Source of the DNA: Candidatus Saccharibacteria bacterium UBA6575
GTDB lineage: Bacteria; Patescibacteriota; Saccharimonadia; Saccharimonadales; Saccharimonadaceae
Direction of reading: 5' to 3'
DNA length: 38,782 nucleotides
NCBI GenBank assembly: GCA_002434005.1
Contig: DJJF01000040.1
Span: 18,736 to 57,517 of the forward strand
Part shown: piece by piece, positions 24,204 through 32,129 of the stretch
How the letters are laid out: each line of letters opens with the position of its first letter
Numbering within the stretch: the stretch's first letter is position 1
Notes under the pieces: generated by a model
What the model was told of the DNA's origin: nothing
Database searches by the model: none
What the model saw: only the letters and a program-made list of their open reading frames with translations
Translations under genes and position numbers: made by a program

Positions 24204-25215
24204 ATTTTCCTAACGCGTTTTGGTAGAACAAGTATCCGAATGCAATCGTAACGATCAGAATAATCACTCGGGTGAGCACAATGCCTGCAATCGCTGCGCC
24301 GCTGGCGATTCCGGCAGTAGCTAGGAACGCTACCATGATCGCTTCGTAGGCGCCTGCGCCGCCTGGCGTCACTACAATAAATCCTGCTACGCTAGCCAGC
24401 ACATATGCAATAAGAAGTGGTGCCGGATTCACTGGTGTACCGAGTGCGGTAAATGTAATCCAAAATAGCAACGCGTCAGCAGCAGTGAATGCAGTTGCCC
24501 AAAGTACCGGGTACACAAGCACACGGTAGTCGCGCCGAAGCTCCAAATAATCGTCGTGAATGTCTTCAAAGAATTCAAATATCTTCTTTTCTCGCACCAA
24601 TACACGCTTCTTGCCGCGTGTCATTTTACGCGTTACTTTATTGATCCCTTTCGACGACCAATCCGCAAACCGTTCCATGCGCTTACGGCTGCTTACTAGG
24701 TAAATCAGCGCGATCGTACTAAAGATCATAAACGTAACAATCGCCGAACTTACTAGGATAATTCCACGGTTAATATTGCCGTCAAGAGTAACTGCAACGA
24801 CTGAAATTGCAATTAATATCGCCGATGCAATAAAACCTGCAACATATCGAACTACTTGTGCCGATGCAGCCCTTCCCGGGCTCACGCCTAGTTTTCCAAG
24901 CCGCCATGTCATATACGAAATGCCGCTCACTCCACCTGACGGCAGAGTGTGATTCACAAAATTTAGTTCTAGAGCCATACGCGCGCGCTCATACCATTTC
25001 GTTGGTTTTATACCACCCTTGGCACTCAGGTACGTAAACATGATCTCGCCTGCTGCGTAGAATGTGAATAGCATGAGTGGTACAAGTAGTAGCAGTACGA
25101 GTGGGTTCACCGTTTCCATAAGCTCCAAGGCCTTTAGTAGTTCATGCCGCGACAAGAACAATATCAAGGCTACGAGCGCCAATGTCACCCAACTGATAAT
25201 CGATTTCACCGACAT
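24163..25215 (-). CDS. UPF0104/LPG-synthase TM family (AglD/MprF flippase-like) membrane protein
   Basis: A 350-residue polytopic membrane protein with about eight hydrophobic segments. GGVSGISYMTWRLGKLGVSPGRA and, near the end, TPGGAGAYEAIMVAFL are signature-like parts of the lysylphosphatidylglycerol synthetase TM region family (PF03706). Members flip or act on lipid-linked substrates; the soluble aminoacyl-transferase domain of MprF is absent. It overlaps xseA by 41 bases. TATAAT (25224-25229) ends eight bases before the ATG and it is divergent from the methylase gene across 47 bases. Confidence 0.8.
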   Translation of the reverse strand: MSVKSIISWVTLALVALILFLSRHELLKALELMETVNPLVLLLLVPLMLFTFYAAGEIMFTYLSAKGGIKPTKWYERARMALELNFVNHTLPSGGVSGISYMTWRLGKLGVSPGRAASAQVVRYVAGFIASAILIAISVVAVTLDGNINRGIILVSSAIVTFMIFSTIALIYLVSSRKRMERFADWSSKGINKVTRKMTRGKKRVLVREKKIFEFFEDIHDDYLELRRDYRVLVYPVLWATAFTAADALLFWITFTALGTPVNPAPLLIAYVLASVAGFIVVTPGGAGAYEAIMVAFLATAGIASGAAIAGIVLTRVIILIVTIAFGYLFYQNALGKYGKRKSRNPLKRL

Positions 25216-25223
25216 ATCCTTTC

Positions 25224-25255
25224 ATTATACAGACAGTGGTGATTCATCGTATACT
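25224..25255. promoter_or_regulatory. Divergent leaderless promoters: flippase-like gene (-) and RNA methylase (+)
   Basis: Minus TATAAT at 25224-25229 ends eight bases before ATG 25215. Plus TATACT at 25250-25255 ends seven bases before ATG 25263. The two -10 boxes are only 20 bases apart, so both promoters cannot easily be occupied at once. Confidence 0.55.
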
Positions 25256-25262
25256 GGTGATA

Positions 25263-26429
25263 ATGTCTACCCAGAATTATGTCTCGTTGCTCGGCCGTCA
25301 ACCCGAGCTCAGCATCGCGGAACTCGAACAAGTGTTCGGTCACGTTACGCCTCTTTCGGATATCGCCGCTACGTATAAAAGTACTGTACGTCCTGACGTG
25401 CAACGCCTCGGGGGGAGCATAAAACTTGGCGAAATTGTTGCAGAATTCGAACCACAGGAATGGTCGAGGCTTAGTAAAAGAATAGCCCGCTACTACGCCG
25501 ACCGACTGAGTAGTTTTGAAGGCAAAGTCACAATCGGGATAAGTGTGTACGGGCGTAAGGTGTCACCACGCGATGTTCAGCGTACCGGTCTCGCATTAAA
25601 AACGGCCTTGAAACAAAACAGTGTCAGTATGCGTCTCATCCCCAACGATGATTCAGCACTTTCAACTGCTACATCCCACCACAATAAACTTGGTCTTTCA
25701 CCGAATAAGATTGAGCTGCTGATCGTTTATGCTAAGGATGTAGTTCTTGTCGCGGAGAGTCTTGGCACCCAAAACATTACTGCCCTAGCCGCTCGCGACC
25801 AAGCTCGTCCCAAGACTGATGCATTCGTAGGTATGCTGCCGCCAAAGCTCGCGCTCATGATGATTAATCTGTCTGGCGTAAAAGAGGGCCGAATACTTGA
25901 TCCATTTTGTGGCACAGGTGTCGTTTTGCAAGAAGCAGCTTTGCTTGGTTTTAACGTATACGGCACCGACCTATCCGAAAAAATGGTTGATTACTCAAAT
26001 GCAAACATGCAGTGGCTATCTGAAAAATTCAGCCTTGGTGATGTAAATGTCGAAGCTGGCGATGCCGTAGAGCACACTTGGCAGAAGCCCATCGACGCCG
26101 TTGTGGCTGAAACGTACCTAGGTCAACCGTTTAGTGCCCCACCATCGCCCGACAAGCTTGATAAGGTCGTTAAGGTCGTCGATGTGATTGTATCGAAATT
26201 CTTATCGAACATTCATGACCAGCTTGAACCAGGTACGCCGCTCTGTCTTGCTGTGCCTGCATGGCGAAGTGCAACCGGCTGGTTCACCTATCTACCCGTC
26301 ATCAAAAAGCTTGAATCACTTGGCTACGAGTGGCAAGTGCTTAAGCAAGTTGATACAACTAAGCTCACCTACTACCGCGAAGATCAAGTCGTTGCCAGAC
26401 AGCTACTAATTCTGAAAAGGAGTTCGTAA
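25263..26429 (+). CDS. THUMP/Trm11-like RNA methylase family protein
   Basis: 388 residues with an N-terminal THUMP-type part opening MSTQNYVSLLGRQPELSIAE and a C-terminal SAM-methyltransferase fold with motif I ILDPFCGTGVVLQEA and VYGTDLSEKMV. Trm11/TrmG10 enzymes methylate N2 of G10 in tRNA. In this protein the place of the catalytic (N/D)PPY/F motif reads VVAETYLGQPFS, so the usual catalytic loop is altered. ATG 25263 is chosen over 25236 because TATACT ends seven bases before it and the family begins here. It couples by TAATG to the small membrane protein downstream. Confidence 0.75.
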   Translation: MSTQNYVSLLGRQPELSIAELEQVFGHVTPLSDIAATYKSTVRPDVQRLGGSIKLGEIVAEFEPQEWSRLSKRIARYYADRLSSFEGKVTIGISVYGRKVSPRDVQRTGLALKTALKQNSVSMRLIPNDDSALSTATSHHNKLGLSPNKIELLIVYAKDVVLVAESLGTQNITALAARDQARPKTDAFVGMLPPKLALMMINLSGVKEGRILDPFCGTGVVLQEAALLGFNVYGTDLSEKMVDYSNANMQWLSEKFSLGDVNVEAGDAVEHTWQKPIDAVVAETYLGQPFSAPPSPDKLDKVVKVVDVIVSKFLSNIHDQLEPGTPLCLAVPAWRSATGWFTYLPVIKKLESLGYEWQVLKQVDTTKLTYYREDQVVARQLLILKRSS

Positions 26430-26656
26430 TGCTTAAACGAAAGAATCTGACAACTCAGGAGAGATATGACCGAGTTCCCGAATCCTACATGAAAGAGCCT
26501 CTTGCGCCCAAGACCCGCCGTGAACTTCTGATTGAAATCGCTGCCGGAACCACCCTAGCAGTTGTACTGACTGGCGTGGCGGCCATCGTATCTGAGCATG
26601 CTTCGAGCAATGACTCCACCTCAACCCAAGAAGCTTGGCTTCCAGCCATAGATTAG
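26429..26656 (+). CDS. Small single-pass membrane protein, unknown
   Basis: 75 residues: a charged N-terminal half (MLKRKNLTTQERYDRVP) rich in Arg/Lys/Glu, one hydrophobic segment at about 37-53 (ending TGVAAIVSE), and a Ser/Thr-rich tail. Start overlaps the methylase stop by one base (TAATG) with AAAGGAG about nine bases upstream, so it is translated with that gene. GC (about 53%) is between the core and the GC-rich genes. No family recognised. Confidence 0.6.
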   Translation: MLKRKNLTTQERYDRVPESYMKEPLAPKTRRELLIEIAAGTTLAVVLTGVAAIVSEHASSNDSTSTQEAWLPAID

Positions 26657-26671
26657 GACATAAATTAAAAT

Positions 26672-26726
26672 AGTACCTCGAGCCTGAGGTACTGCGCGCC
26701 GGGTTTTGTTTAACGTAAAAAACCCG
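26672..26726. terminator. Two hairpins, bidirectional terminator
   Basis: AGTACCTC (26672-26679) with GAGGTACT (26686-26693); then CGGGTTTT (26700-26707) with AAAACCCG (26719-26726). The second serves both the small membrane gene on the plus strand and, on the minus strand with its T-tract, the convergent lipoprotein gene. Confidence 0.7.
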
Positions 26727-26755
26727 AGCCGAAAAAAACCGTGATGCATGAGCGA

Positions 26756-27325
26756 TCAGGAGCAACCCTGAGCGACTGCGACCATGAAGAACTGTGGCCA
26801 CTCCCGCGACAGCGAGCCCTTCGGAGCTTTCTCCACGATGTTCTCGTAGAGGTCGTTCGCCTCGCCCCAGAAGTAGAAATCGGCGGCCGACTGATCACAG
26901 CTGACCTGCACCAGATTGCTCAGGATCACCTGCGGCGATCCACCCGCATTCACACTCCGCTCGAGTGGCTCAACAATGCCTAAGGCCCTGTTGCGCAGCT
27001 CGCTGGCGTATGCCTGGGCTGCGTCATCATCGAAACAGAAGAGCTTCCCATCGGGCATGCCAACTGACCGCATGTCGCCCGGTGCAACCTCCTGCTTGCC
27101 GTCGACGTTGTCGCAGACATCTGTCGGCGACTCGGCCACCACCTTCTCGGACGGACTGGGCGCTGCCGTCACCTTGACAGGTGCCGACGTCGCCTTCTTG
27201 GGCTTCGCCTGCTCCTCGGGTTCGTCGTCTCCGACGAAGGGAAGGTTGCATCCGCTGAGCAGAAGCAACATGGCGATCACCATCGTTCCTCGCATGAACG
27301 TGCTTCTCTGAGTGCGATTTCGCAT
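26756..27325 (-). CDS. GC-rich lipoprotein, unknown
   Basis: 189 residues. A basic start and hydrophobic stretch (13-25) end in the lipobox LLSGC with Cys26, so it should be lipid-anchored outside the membrane. A Pro/Lys/Ala/Ser-rich linker (about 32-66) leads to a domain with cysteines (DVCDNVD, KLFCFDDDAAQAYA, QVSCDQSAADFYFWGEA, AQGCS), which may form disulfides. The fold is not recognised. GC is about 60% and codons end in C/G, unlike rpmA next door. Start ATG 27325 follows AGGTGAGG. It has its own -35/-10 and is divergent from rpmA. Confidence 0.7.
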   Translation of the reverse strand: MRNRTQRSTFMRGTMVIAMLLLLSGCNLPFVGDDEPEEQAKPKKATSAPVKVTAAPSPSEKVVAESPTDVCDNVDGKQEVAPGDMRSVGMPDGKLFCFDDDAAQAYASELRNRALGIVEPLERSVNAGGSPQVILSNLVQVSCDQSAADFYFWGEANDLYENIVEKAPKGSLSREWPQFFMVAVAQGCS

Positions 27326-27369
27326 GTCCTCACCTGCCTCACCTAGTATTGAGTCTCAAAGATGTGTTG

Positions 27370-27398
27370 ATAATATAATATTTATTAATATTTGTCTA
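27370..27398 (-). promoter_or_regulatory. Promoter of the lipoprotein gene, with a leader palindrome
   Basis: TAGACA (27393-27398), 17 bases, TATTAT (27370-27375) on the minus strand. A perfect palindrome TTGAGACTCAA (27349-27359) lies ten bases after the -10, a suitable operator position. Confidence 0.65.
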
Positions 27399-27420
27399 TA
27401 CTCTATGATCTGTTAGGGTC

Positions 27421-27449
27421 TTGTAAATGTCAAAAATATTTGGTACAAT
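27421..27449 (+). promoter_or_regulatory. rpmA promoter
   Basis: TTGTAA (27421-27426), 17 bases, TACAAT (27444-27449), followed by a roughly 30-base leader and AAAGGAG five bases before the ATG at 27486. Unlike most core genes here, rpmA keeps a leader with a Shine-Dalgarno sequence. Confidence 0.75.
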
Positions 27450-27485
27450 TTTTTAGATTGTTTCATAAACTTTAAAGGAGAAGCT

Positions 27486-27758
27486 ATGTCACACGTCAAA
27501 GCAGGTGGATCAAGCAAAAATATCCACAACAACGCTGGTGCCCGCCTGGGTGTCAAACGCTTCGGTGGCCAAAAGGTCAACGTAGGTGAAGTATTAGTTC
27601 GCCAAACTGGTTCAACCAAGGTTGCTGGCCCTGGTACATTCATGAGCAAGAACTTCACTATTCATGCAGCAGTCGAAGGTGTTGTATCGTTCAAGAAGAT
27701 TCGTACTCGCCGGTTCACTGGCAAGACCGCACCTCGTACACAGGTTAGCGTTCAATAA
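27486..27758 (+). CDS. rpmA: Ribosomal protein bL27
   Basis: bL27 lies at the peptidyl-transferase centre of the 50S subunit, where its N-terminus reaches the tRNA acceptor ends. The 90-residue protein begins MSHVKAGGSSKNIHNN and has RLGVKRFGGQKVNVGEVLVRQ, a clear L27 signature, then a less typical C-terminal third (AAVEGVVSFKKIRTRRFTGK). No Firmicute-type cleaved N-terminal extension is present. rplU (L21), its usual upstream partner, is not adjacent. A strong terminator follows. Confidence 0.97.
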   Translation: MSHVKAGGSSKNIHNNAGARLGVKRFGGQKVNVGEVLVRQTGSTKVAGPGTFMSKNFTIHAAVEGVVSFKKIRTRRFTGKTAPRTQVSVQ

Positions 27759-27776
27759 TTGTTCGCTCTATAAGAA

Positions 27777-27804
27777 GGACCCGGTTTATCCGGGTCCTTT
27801 TTTA
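27777..27804. terminator. rpmA terminator
   Basis: GGACCCGG (27777-27784) pairs with CCGGGTCC (27790-27797), loop five, then TTTTTT. It also serves the minus-strand gene ending at 27802 in the other direction less well. Confidence 0.85.
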
Positions 27805-28128
27805 TCGTCCGCCAGCTCTTCCGTGTTGCTGTGGTAGGTGATACGCAGGCTTATTCGGAGTGCCCAGTCGCTGTTGATGCGCTTTAGGCTGAGGCACTAC
27901 GTAGTCTTCTGGATTGCGGATTTGATCAACGCTCTTACCGGTGCGCAAAGCCTCTAATTGCACAGCAGACGCTTCTTCGCTCTGGGCGTCACCAAGTGTC
28001 GCAGGGCCAAGTTCGGCCAAACGATCGCCACTTACCATGCCAATGCGGCCTAGTTCATGAAGCTCAGATACTGATAGTTGCTTAGCTTCTGATTCAGATG
28101 ATGGTGCTTGTGGTGTTACTTCGTACAT
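27802..28128 (-). CDS. Unknown 108-residue protein
   Basis: A small hydrophilic protein with a helical first half (SVSELHELGRIGMVSGDRL, then a Glu/Ala-rich stretch) and a Pro/Gln/His/Gly-rich, likely disordered C-terminus ending HGRAGGR. No signal or membrane segment, no family recognised. The promoter (TTGACA, 17, TATTAT) is near consensus. The leader is A-rich with CACAC just before the ATG and has no Shine-Dalgarno sequence. Confidence 0.6.
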   Translation of the reverse strand: MYEVTPQAPSSESEAKQLSVSELHELGRIGMVSGDRLAELGPATLGDAQSEEASAVQLEALRTGKSVDQIRNPEDYVVPQPKAHQQRLGTPNKPAYHLPQQHGRAGGR

Positions 28129-28155
28129 GTGTGTTTTATTTAAAGTTATGAATTC

Positions 28156-28184
28156 ATAATAGCAAATAATTGCTTATTTGTCAA
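28156..28184 (-). promoter_or_regulatory. Near-consensus promoter of the 108-residue protein
   Basis: TTGACA (28179-28184), 17 bases, TATTAT (28156-28161) on the minus strand. Confidence 0.8.
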
Positions 28185-28209
28185 TAAGCTTATGCTTCCT
28201 TAAGCCTAG

Positions 28210-28629
28210 CTACGATGCGACAGGCTGTGAAGGCGGCTGCTCTGTTGAATCGCTCACACCTAGGTGGAACTTCACCCGCTCCACAACATCGCCAATCACA
28301 ACCTGAGATTTCACTAGATAGTCATCAACACCAAGTGATTCGGCACGCTCTTTATCTTTTGGCTGGCTAAGTGCCGTGAGCATAACAACGCGAATATTTG
28401 TGGTATCGGGGGTATTTCGAAGAATATCGAGTACGTCAAAGCCACTGATTTTTGGCATCATTGCATCGAGCAGAATCAAATCAGGCTTGTAATCAAGTGC
28501 AGCGGACAGCGCATCCTCGCCGTTATTAACTTCTTTGACATTAAAACCTTCGAGCTCTAAGCGCGATCGGTAAACGCCTGCTAACGCGGTGTCATCTTCT
28601 ACCAGTAGTATTTTCTTGGATGAGTCCAT
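28210..28629 (-). CDS. Single-domain response regulator
   Basis: A 139-residue receiver with KILLVEDD (Asp12, Asp13), phospho-acceptor Asp55 in LILLDAMMPKISG, Thr in VMLTAL and Lys in DYLVKSQV, all standard. No output domain; the last 15 residues form a Ser/Pro/Gln tail. No kinase gene adjoins it. A TAGAAT -10 (28639-28644) and AGGGG lie 5-15 bases before the ATG. Downstream of ctpA on the same strand. Confidence 0.88.
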   Translation of the reverse strand: MDSSKKILLVEDDTALAGVYRSRLELEGFNVKEVNNGEDALSAALDYKPDLILLDAMMPKISGFDVLDILRNTPDTTNIRVVMLTALSQPKDKERAESLGVDDYLVKSQVVIGDVVERVKFHLGVSDSTEQPPSQPVAS

Positions 28630-28670
28630 ATGTCCCCTATTCTATAGCTATTTTTCTTCAGGCACAACCG

Positions 28671-29858
28671 TTATGGCTGATTGACCGCGTTTACGGCTGC
28701 ATCCATTTGTGGATCCTTACTGGCATCAAGATCTGCCTGGGTTAAGCCGGCTTCGACATCTGGCTTGATGCCGTTTTTATTGACATTACCGCCACTTGGA
28801 GTATACCAGCGCTTGATCGTAACTTTTAAGAGCGAACCGTTCGCAAGTGGCACAAGTTCCTGTACCGTTCCTTTACCGAACGTCTTCTCACCAACAATCG
28901 TCGCTACCTTATAGTGCTTTAGAGCGGCCGTGACGATCTCGGTTGCGCTCGCCGAACCAGGATTCACTATGACGGCAGTTTTCAGGCCAGCCAGTATTGT
29001 GTCTCCGTTACTCATAAGTTTCTGCTCACCACCATTCGTAGCTTTCACGCTCACAACTAGCTTGTCTCTTAACCACATACCGGCAACCCCAGGAGCCGCA
29101 TCCAGGTATCCACCGCCATTACCCCTAAAGTCGATAATGGTCTTCTTCATACCTCTACTCTTTAGGTCATTGGCTGCTTTTCGCACCAACCCGACCGTTT
29201 CATTATCGAACCTACTAACAGTAATGACGCCAATATCGCCCTTTAGATCGCTCGATACGCTCGGGTTATTGATCTCTTCGCGAGTTATCGTGAATTCCTT
29301 TGGTTGACCGTCACGTAAAACAGTAATTTTAACGGTTGTGCCCACCTCACCACGAATGGCGCGCACCGTTTTATCTGCGTCCCAACCGTCCGTAGATTCT
29401 TCGTTTACGCCTAGTATCGTGTCGCCTGCGTGAAGGCCGGCTTTTTCAGCTGGATTATCGGGCAGAGTACGGATAACGGTTGGTTGGCCGTTACGAACTC
29501 CCACTTCCGCTCCAATACCACCGCCTATGTCGCCGCTTAGTTCTTTGTTGAACTCATCGGCTTCTTTTTTATCAAAATACACAGTATAAGGATCACCCAC
29601 GGCAGCGATCATACCGTGCTTTGCTCCTTCGATCAGCTTATCGTCATCAATTTTTCCGTTGTAGTGTTCTTTTAAGGTCTGATACACATCTTGCAGCGAC
29701 GTGTCGTCTAGCACACCCGTTTCAACCCGTGCACCAAACAGTGGGGCTACAGCGGCTACGATTTGATTTGATCGAGTTCCAAGCACAAAACCAACGAGAA
29801 GCACACCAAGTACAACGCAGGCTAAATAGATGCGGGAAAGCTCTACCTTCTTTTCCAT
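28671..29858 (-). CDS. ctpA: CtpA-type carboxy-terminal processing protease (S41)
   Basis: A membrane-anchored periplasmic-side protease that trims proteins from the C-terminus; in many bacteria these enzymes control cell-wall hydrolases. 395 residues: N-terminal TM (about 8-27), a PDZ domain (about 105-195, with GGGIGAEVG and NPAEKAGLHAGDTILGVN), and the S41 core with DFRGNGGGYLDAA, the nucleophile region NPGSASATEI and the general-base lysine in GEKTFGKGTV. The start is taken as ATG 29858 because TATACT (29866-29871) ends seven bases before it; ATG 29864 would lie one base from the -10. Next to the CHAP hydrolase and ftsEX. Confidence 0.93.
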   Translation of the reverse strand: MEKKVELSRIYLACVVLGVLLVGFVLGTRSNQIVAAVAPLFGARVETGVLDDTSLQDVYQTLKEHYNGKIDDDKLIEGAKHGMIAAVGDPYTVYFDKKEADEFNKELSGDIGGGIGAEVGVRNGQPTVIRTLPDNPAEKAGLHAGDTILGVNEESTDGWDADKTVRAIRGEVGTTVKITVLRDGQPKEFTITREEINNPSVSSDLKGDIGVITVSRFDNETVGLVRKAANDLKSRGMKKTIIDFRGNGGGYLDAAPGVAGMWLRDKLVVSVKATNGGEQKLMSNGDTILAGLKTAVIVNPGSASATEIVTAALKHYKVATIVGEKTFGKGTVQELVPLANGSLLKVTIKRWYTPSGGNVNKNGIKPDVEAGLTQADLDASKDPQMDAAVNAVNQP

Positions 29859-29865
29859 TGCCATA

Positions 29866-29892
29866 AGTATAACGCACCCGTTTCTGGGTGCG
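29866..29892 (-). terminator. Terminator of the CHAP gene abutting the ctpA promoter
   Basis: CGCACCC (29873-29879) pairs with GGGTGCG (29886-29892), loop GTTTCT. On the minus strand it is followed at once by TTATACTT, whose TATACT is the ctpA -10. Terminator and promoter are fused, and the -35 site of ctpA would fall in the hairpin. Confidence 0.55.
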
Positions 29893-29917
29893 CTAGTGTA
29901 CTTTTAACCTTTATGCT

Positions 29918-31087
29918 TTAGAAGTAGATGTAGTAATCGTATGCGCCAGGCGAAACGTTATACATTTCGCTGTAGTGACCCCAGCCTGATCCACCGGCGT
30001 TGAAGTAGTTGTACTGGCTAACATTGATCGTGCCGTTACCATTAACGCTCTCTACCCATACAACGTGTCCGTAAGCACCAGCCATGATCACACCAACACT
30101 TCCGGCGCGAGGAACGGTGCTAACTGGAATACCAGCAGCGCGGGCATTACCTGGCCATTGATTGGCGTTACCGCGACCACCCCAGTACGGCATGTAGCCA
30201 TTTTTCTGGTATACCTTCCAGGCGGTGTAGCTCACACACTGGCGAGAGTACATTCCCCATGGGTCAACAACTGGGTTGTAATAGTCTGAATTCGCTAAGT
30301 TTGCAGGGTAACCACCTTTGTTTGGGTCACCAGCAACCGCTGCGCCACCGCCACCTGCTGCACGAATTGCTGCAGCGATTGCCGCCTGCTGTGCAGCCTG
30401 TACGCGGTCTTTTTCGGCTTTAGTCTGTGCAGAAAGGCTCTGGTATGCCTGCTCTTGGCCTGCTACTGCTGCAATCAGCTGTTGTTGTTCGGCTTCTTTT
30501 TGCGCTAAGACTTCACGGGCACCCTTTTGGTCAGCCAACGCTCGTTCAACGCCAACTTTTTGCTCTTCAAGTTGCTTCTTTAGAGTTTTAATTGTGGCAA
30601 TCGTAGATGAAAGCTCATCTTGAATTGCTTCACGGTAGGTTTGTTTGTCTACGTAGTCACTGATATTGTTGCTGCTCGCGAGCATTTCAATCGCAGAGAT
30701 ATTGTCGTCTACATACAAATCTGCAAGTGTGTCACCTAACGCATCTTTGTTAGCCGCAATCTGCGCCTCAGACTTTTTGATGTCTCCAGTCAGTTGATTG
30801 ATTTTTGCCTCATTTAGGTCAATCTGTGCCTGAATCTGCGCTTTTTCAGCACTTAGCATCGCCAGCTTGTTTTCATAGGTGTTTCGTTCACGACCCAAAG
30901 CTGCGGCCTGAGCATTGAATTGTTCGATCTGAGCCTGGAGCTGCGCGATTCGAACATCGTACTGGTCAGCATTCACCATTTGTGTCATTGCCATAGGTGT
31001 CGCAGCGAGCATCAAAATAGATGCAGCCACAATAGCCGCCTTTTTAGCGAATGATACTGATGATGGTGTGGTGGACCGTAGTTTCAT
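29918..31087 (-). CDS. Coiled-coil CHAP-domain peptidoglycan hydrolase
   Basis: 389 residues: signal/anchor (about 10-38), a long coiled coil (about 40-235, rich in Gln/Ala/Glu heptads such as QIAANKDALG), a Gly/Ala hinge and a C-terminal CHAP amidase/endopeptidase domain with the catalytic Cys in YSRQCVSYTAW and His in GHVVWVE. This is the architecture of FtsEX-activated hydrolases (PcsB, RipC/EnvC-like). It lies directly after ftsE-ftsX. Start ATG 31087 is chosen because TTGACT-17-TAACGT ends eight bases before it; the upstream in-frame ATG 31105 falls in the -10. Probably cuts septal peptidoglycan for cell separation. Confidence 0.9.
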   Translation of the reverse strand: MKLRSTTPSSVSFAKKAAIVAASILMLAATPMAMTQMVNADQYDVRIAQLQAQIEQFNAQAAALGRERNTYENKLAMLSAEKAQIQAQIDLNEAKINQLTGDIKKSEAQIAANKDALGDTLADLYVDDNISAIEMLASSNNISDYVDKQTYREAIQDELSSTIATIKTLKKQLEEQKVGVERALADQKGAREVLAQKEAEQQQLIAAVAGQEQAYQSLSAQTKAEKDRVQAAQQAAIAAAIRAAGGGGAAVAGDPNKGGYPANLANSDYYNPVVDPWGMYSRQCVSYTAWKVYQKNGYMPYWGGRGNANQWPGNARAAGIPVSTVPRAGSVGVIMAGAYGHVVWVESVNGNGTINVSQYNYFNAGGSGWGHYSEMYNVSPGAYDYYIYF

Positions 31088-31095
31088 CTTCTTCC

Positions 31096-31124
31096 ACGTT
31101 AGCATAAGCGTCTTAGTAAGTCAA
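31096..31124 (-). promoter_or_regulatory. Leaderless promoter of the CHAP hydrolase
   Basis: TTGACT (31119-31124), 17 bases, TGC-TAACGT (31096-31101), ATG after eight bases. The -35 and -10 are both good, which makes the start choice strong. Confidence 0.75.
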
Positions 31125-31150
31125 TACTCCCCTCGCGGCTATTACCCCGC

Positions 31151-32128
31151 TTAAATCTTAAGATATCTTCTGGTCGCGAGTAGCGATGATACAATTCCAA
31201 TTAGTGCACCCAGTGCGATCATTCCGAGCGCCACAAATCCGATATACGACATAACAAATTCCAGTGTCGGCCCAACTTGTACACCCGTGATCAGTCTATC
31301 TTTGAGCCAGTATAAGCTGAGCACGCCGAGTATGGTCGCAAGAATTGCCGCAATAAATCCATATACAACTGCTTCTACAATAAATGGGCCGCGAATAAAG
31401 CTCTTATCGGCGCCGATGAGTTTCATCATTTCGATTTCGTCTTTGCGATTAAAGATAGCCATGCGAATCGTGTTAAAGACAATCAGCGATGAAATCACCA
31501 CGAAAACGATCGTCGACACCAAACCAACTCGCTCTGCAAACACCACGCCCTTTGCGATGCCTTCAATGGCAGACTTACGCTCACCAGCAAAGGATGGCTC
31601 GCGGTCAGGGTCAATGTTTTCCTTCACGGTCTTATTCGTTTTTACAAATTCGGCTAATTCACGCGTGTCATTGATGTCCTTGAGCTTCACGCGTACGGTA
31701 CCGGAAAACTTGTTTGTTGCTTCATTTAAGGCAGAAAGTGCGTCGGGATTGCGTTTGTTCTGCTCAGCGAACGCGTCGCGCGCTTGCTCCGGGCTGATAT
31801 AACTTACGTTCGTAACGGTCCTAAGTTTACGCAGATCACTGGTGATCGTATCGACTGCATCGTCTTCAACATCAGTTTCTAGGTAGATCGACATATCTAC
31901 CTTGTTCTTGATGTCGTCCACCGTAGTGATAAGCGTGCTTCTTGCGGCCAGTGTTGCAAACACGATGAGTAGTGTGATCGTCATGACAGCAGTCGCGGCG
32001 ATTGTTAGCCACGCGTTACGCGAAAAGTTATTCACGCCGTAGCGGCACATTCGCAGAAATGTAATCCACTGACGTCTTTTGCGCTTACTCTGCGCGAACT
32101 GCTTGGATGTCATTTTTCCTTTTGTCAT
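31151..32128 (-). CDS. ftsX: FtsX, membrane subunit of FtsEX
   Basis: FtsX relays ATP hydrolysis by FtsE to an extracytoplasmic wall hydrolase. 325 residues: TM1 (about 35-57), an outer domain (about 60-190, with the SIYLETDVEDDAV and YISPEQARDAF segments typical of FtsX), then three C-terminal TM helices with RMAIFNRKDEIEMMKLIGADKSFIRGPF between them. ATG 32128 starts one base after the ftsE stop. Alternative ATG 32113 has a closer AAAAGGA. Confidence 0.93.
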   Translation of the reverse strand: MTKGKMTSKQFAQSKRKRRQWITFLRMCRYGVNNFSRNAWLTIAATAVMTITLLIVFATLAARSTLITTVDDIKNKVDMSIYLETDVEDDAVDTITSDLRKLRTVTNVSYISPEQARDAFAEQNKRNPDALSALNEATNKFSGTVRVKLKDINDTRELAEFVKTNKTVKENIDPDREPSFAGERKSAIEGIAKGVVFAERVGLVSTIVFVVISSLIVFNTIRMAIFNRKDEIEMMKLIGADKSFIRGPFIVEAVVYGFIAAILATILGVLSLYWLKDRLITGVQVGPTLEFVMSYIGFVALGMIALGALIGIVSSLLATRRYLKI

Positions 32129-32129
32129 A

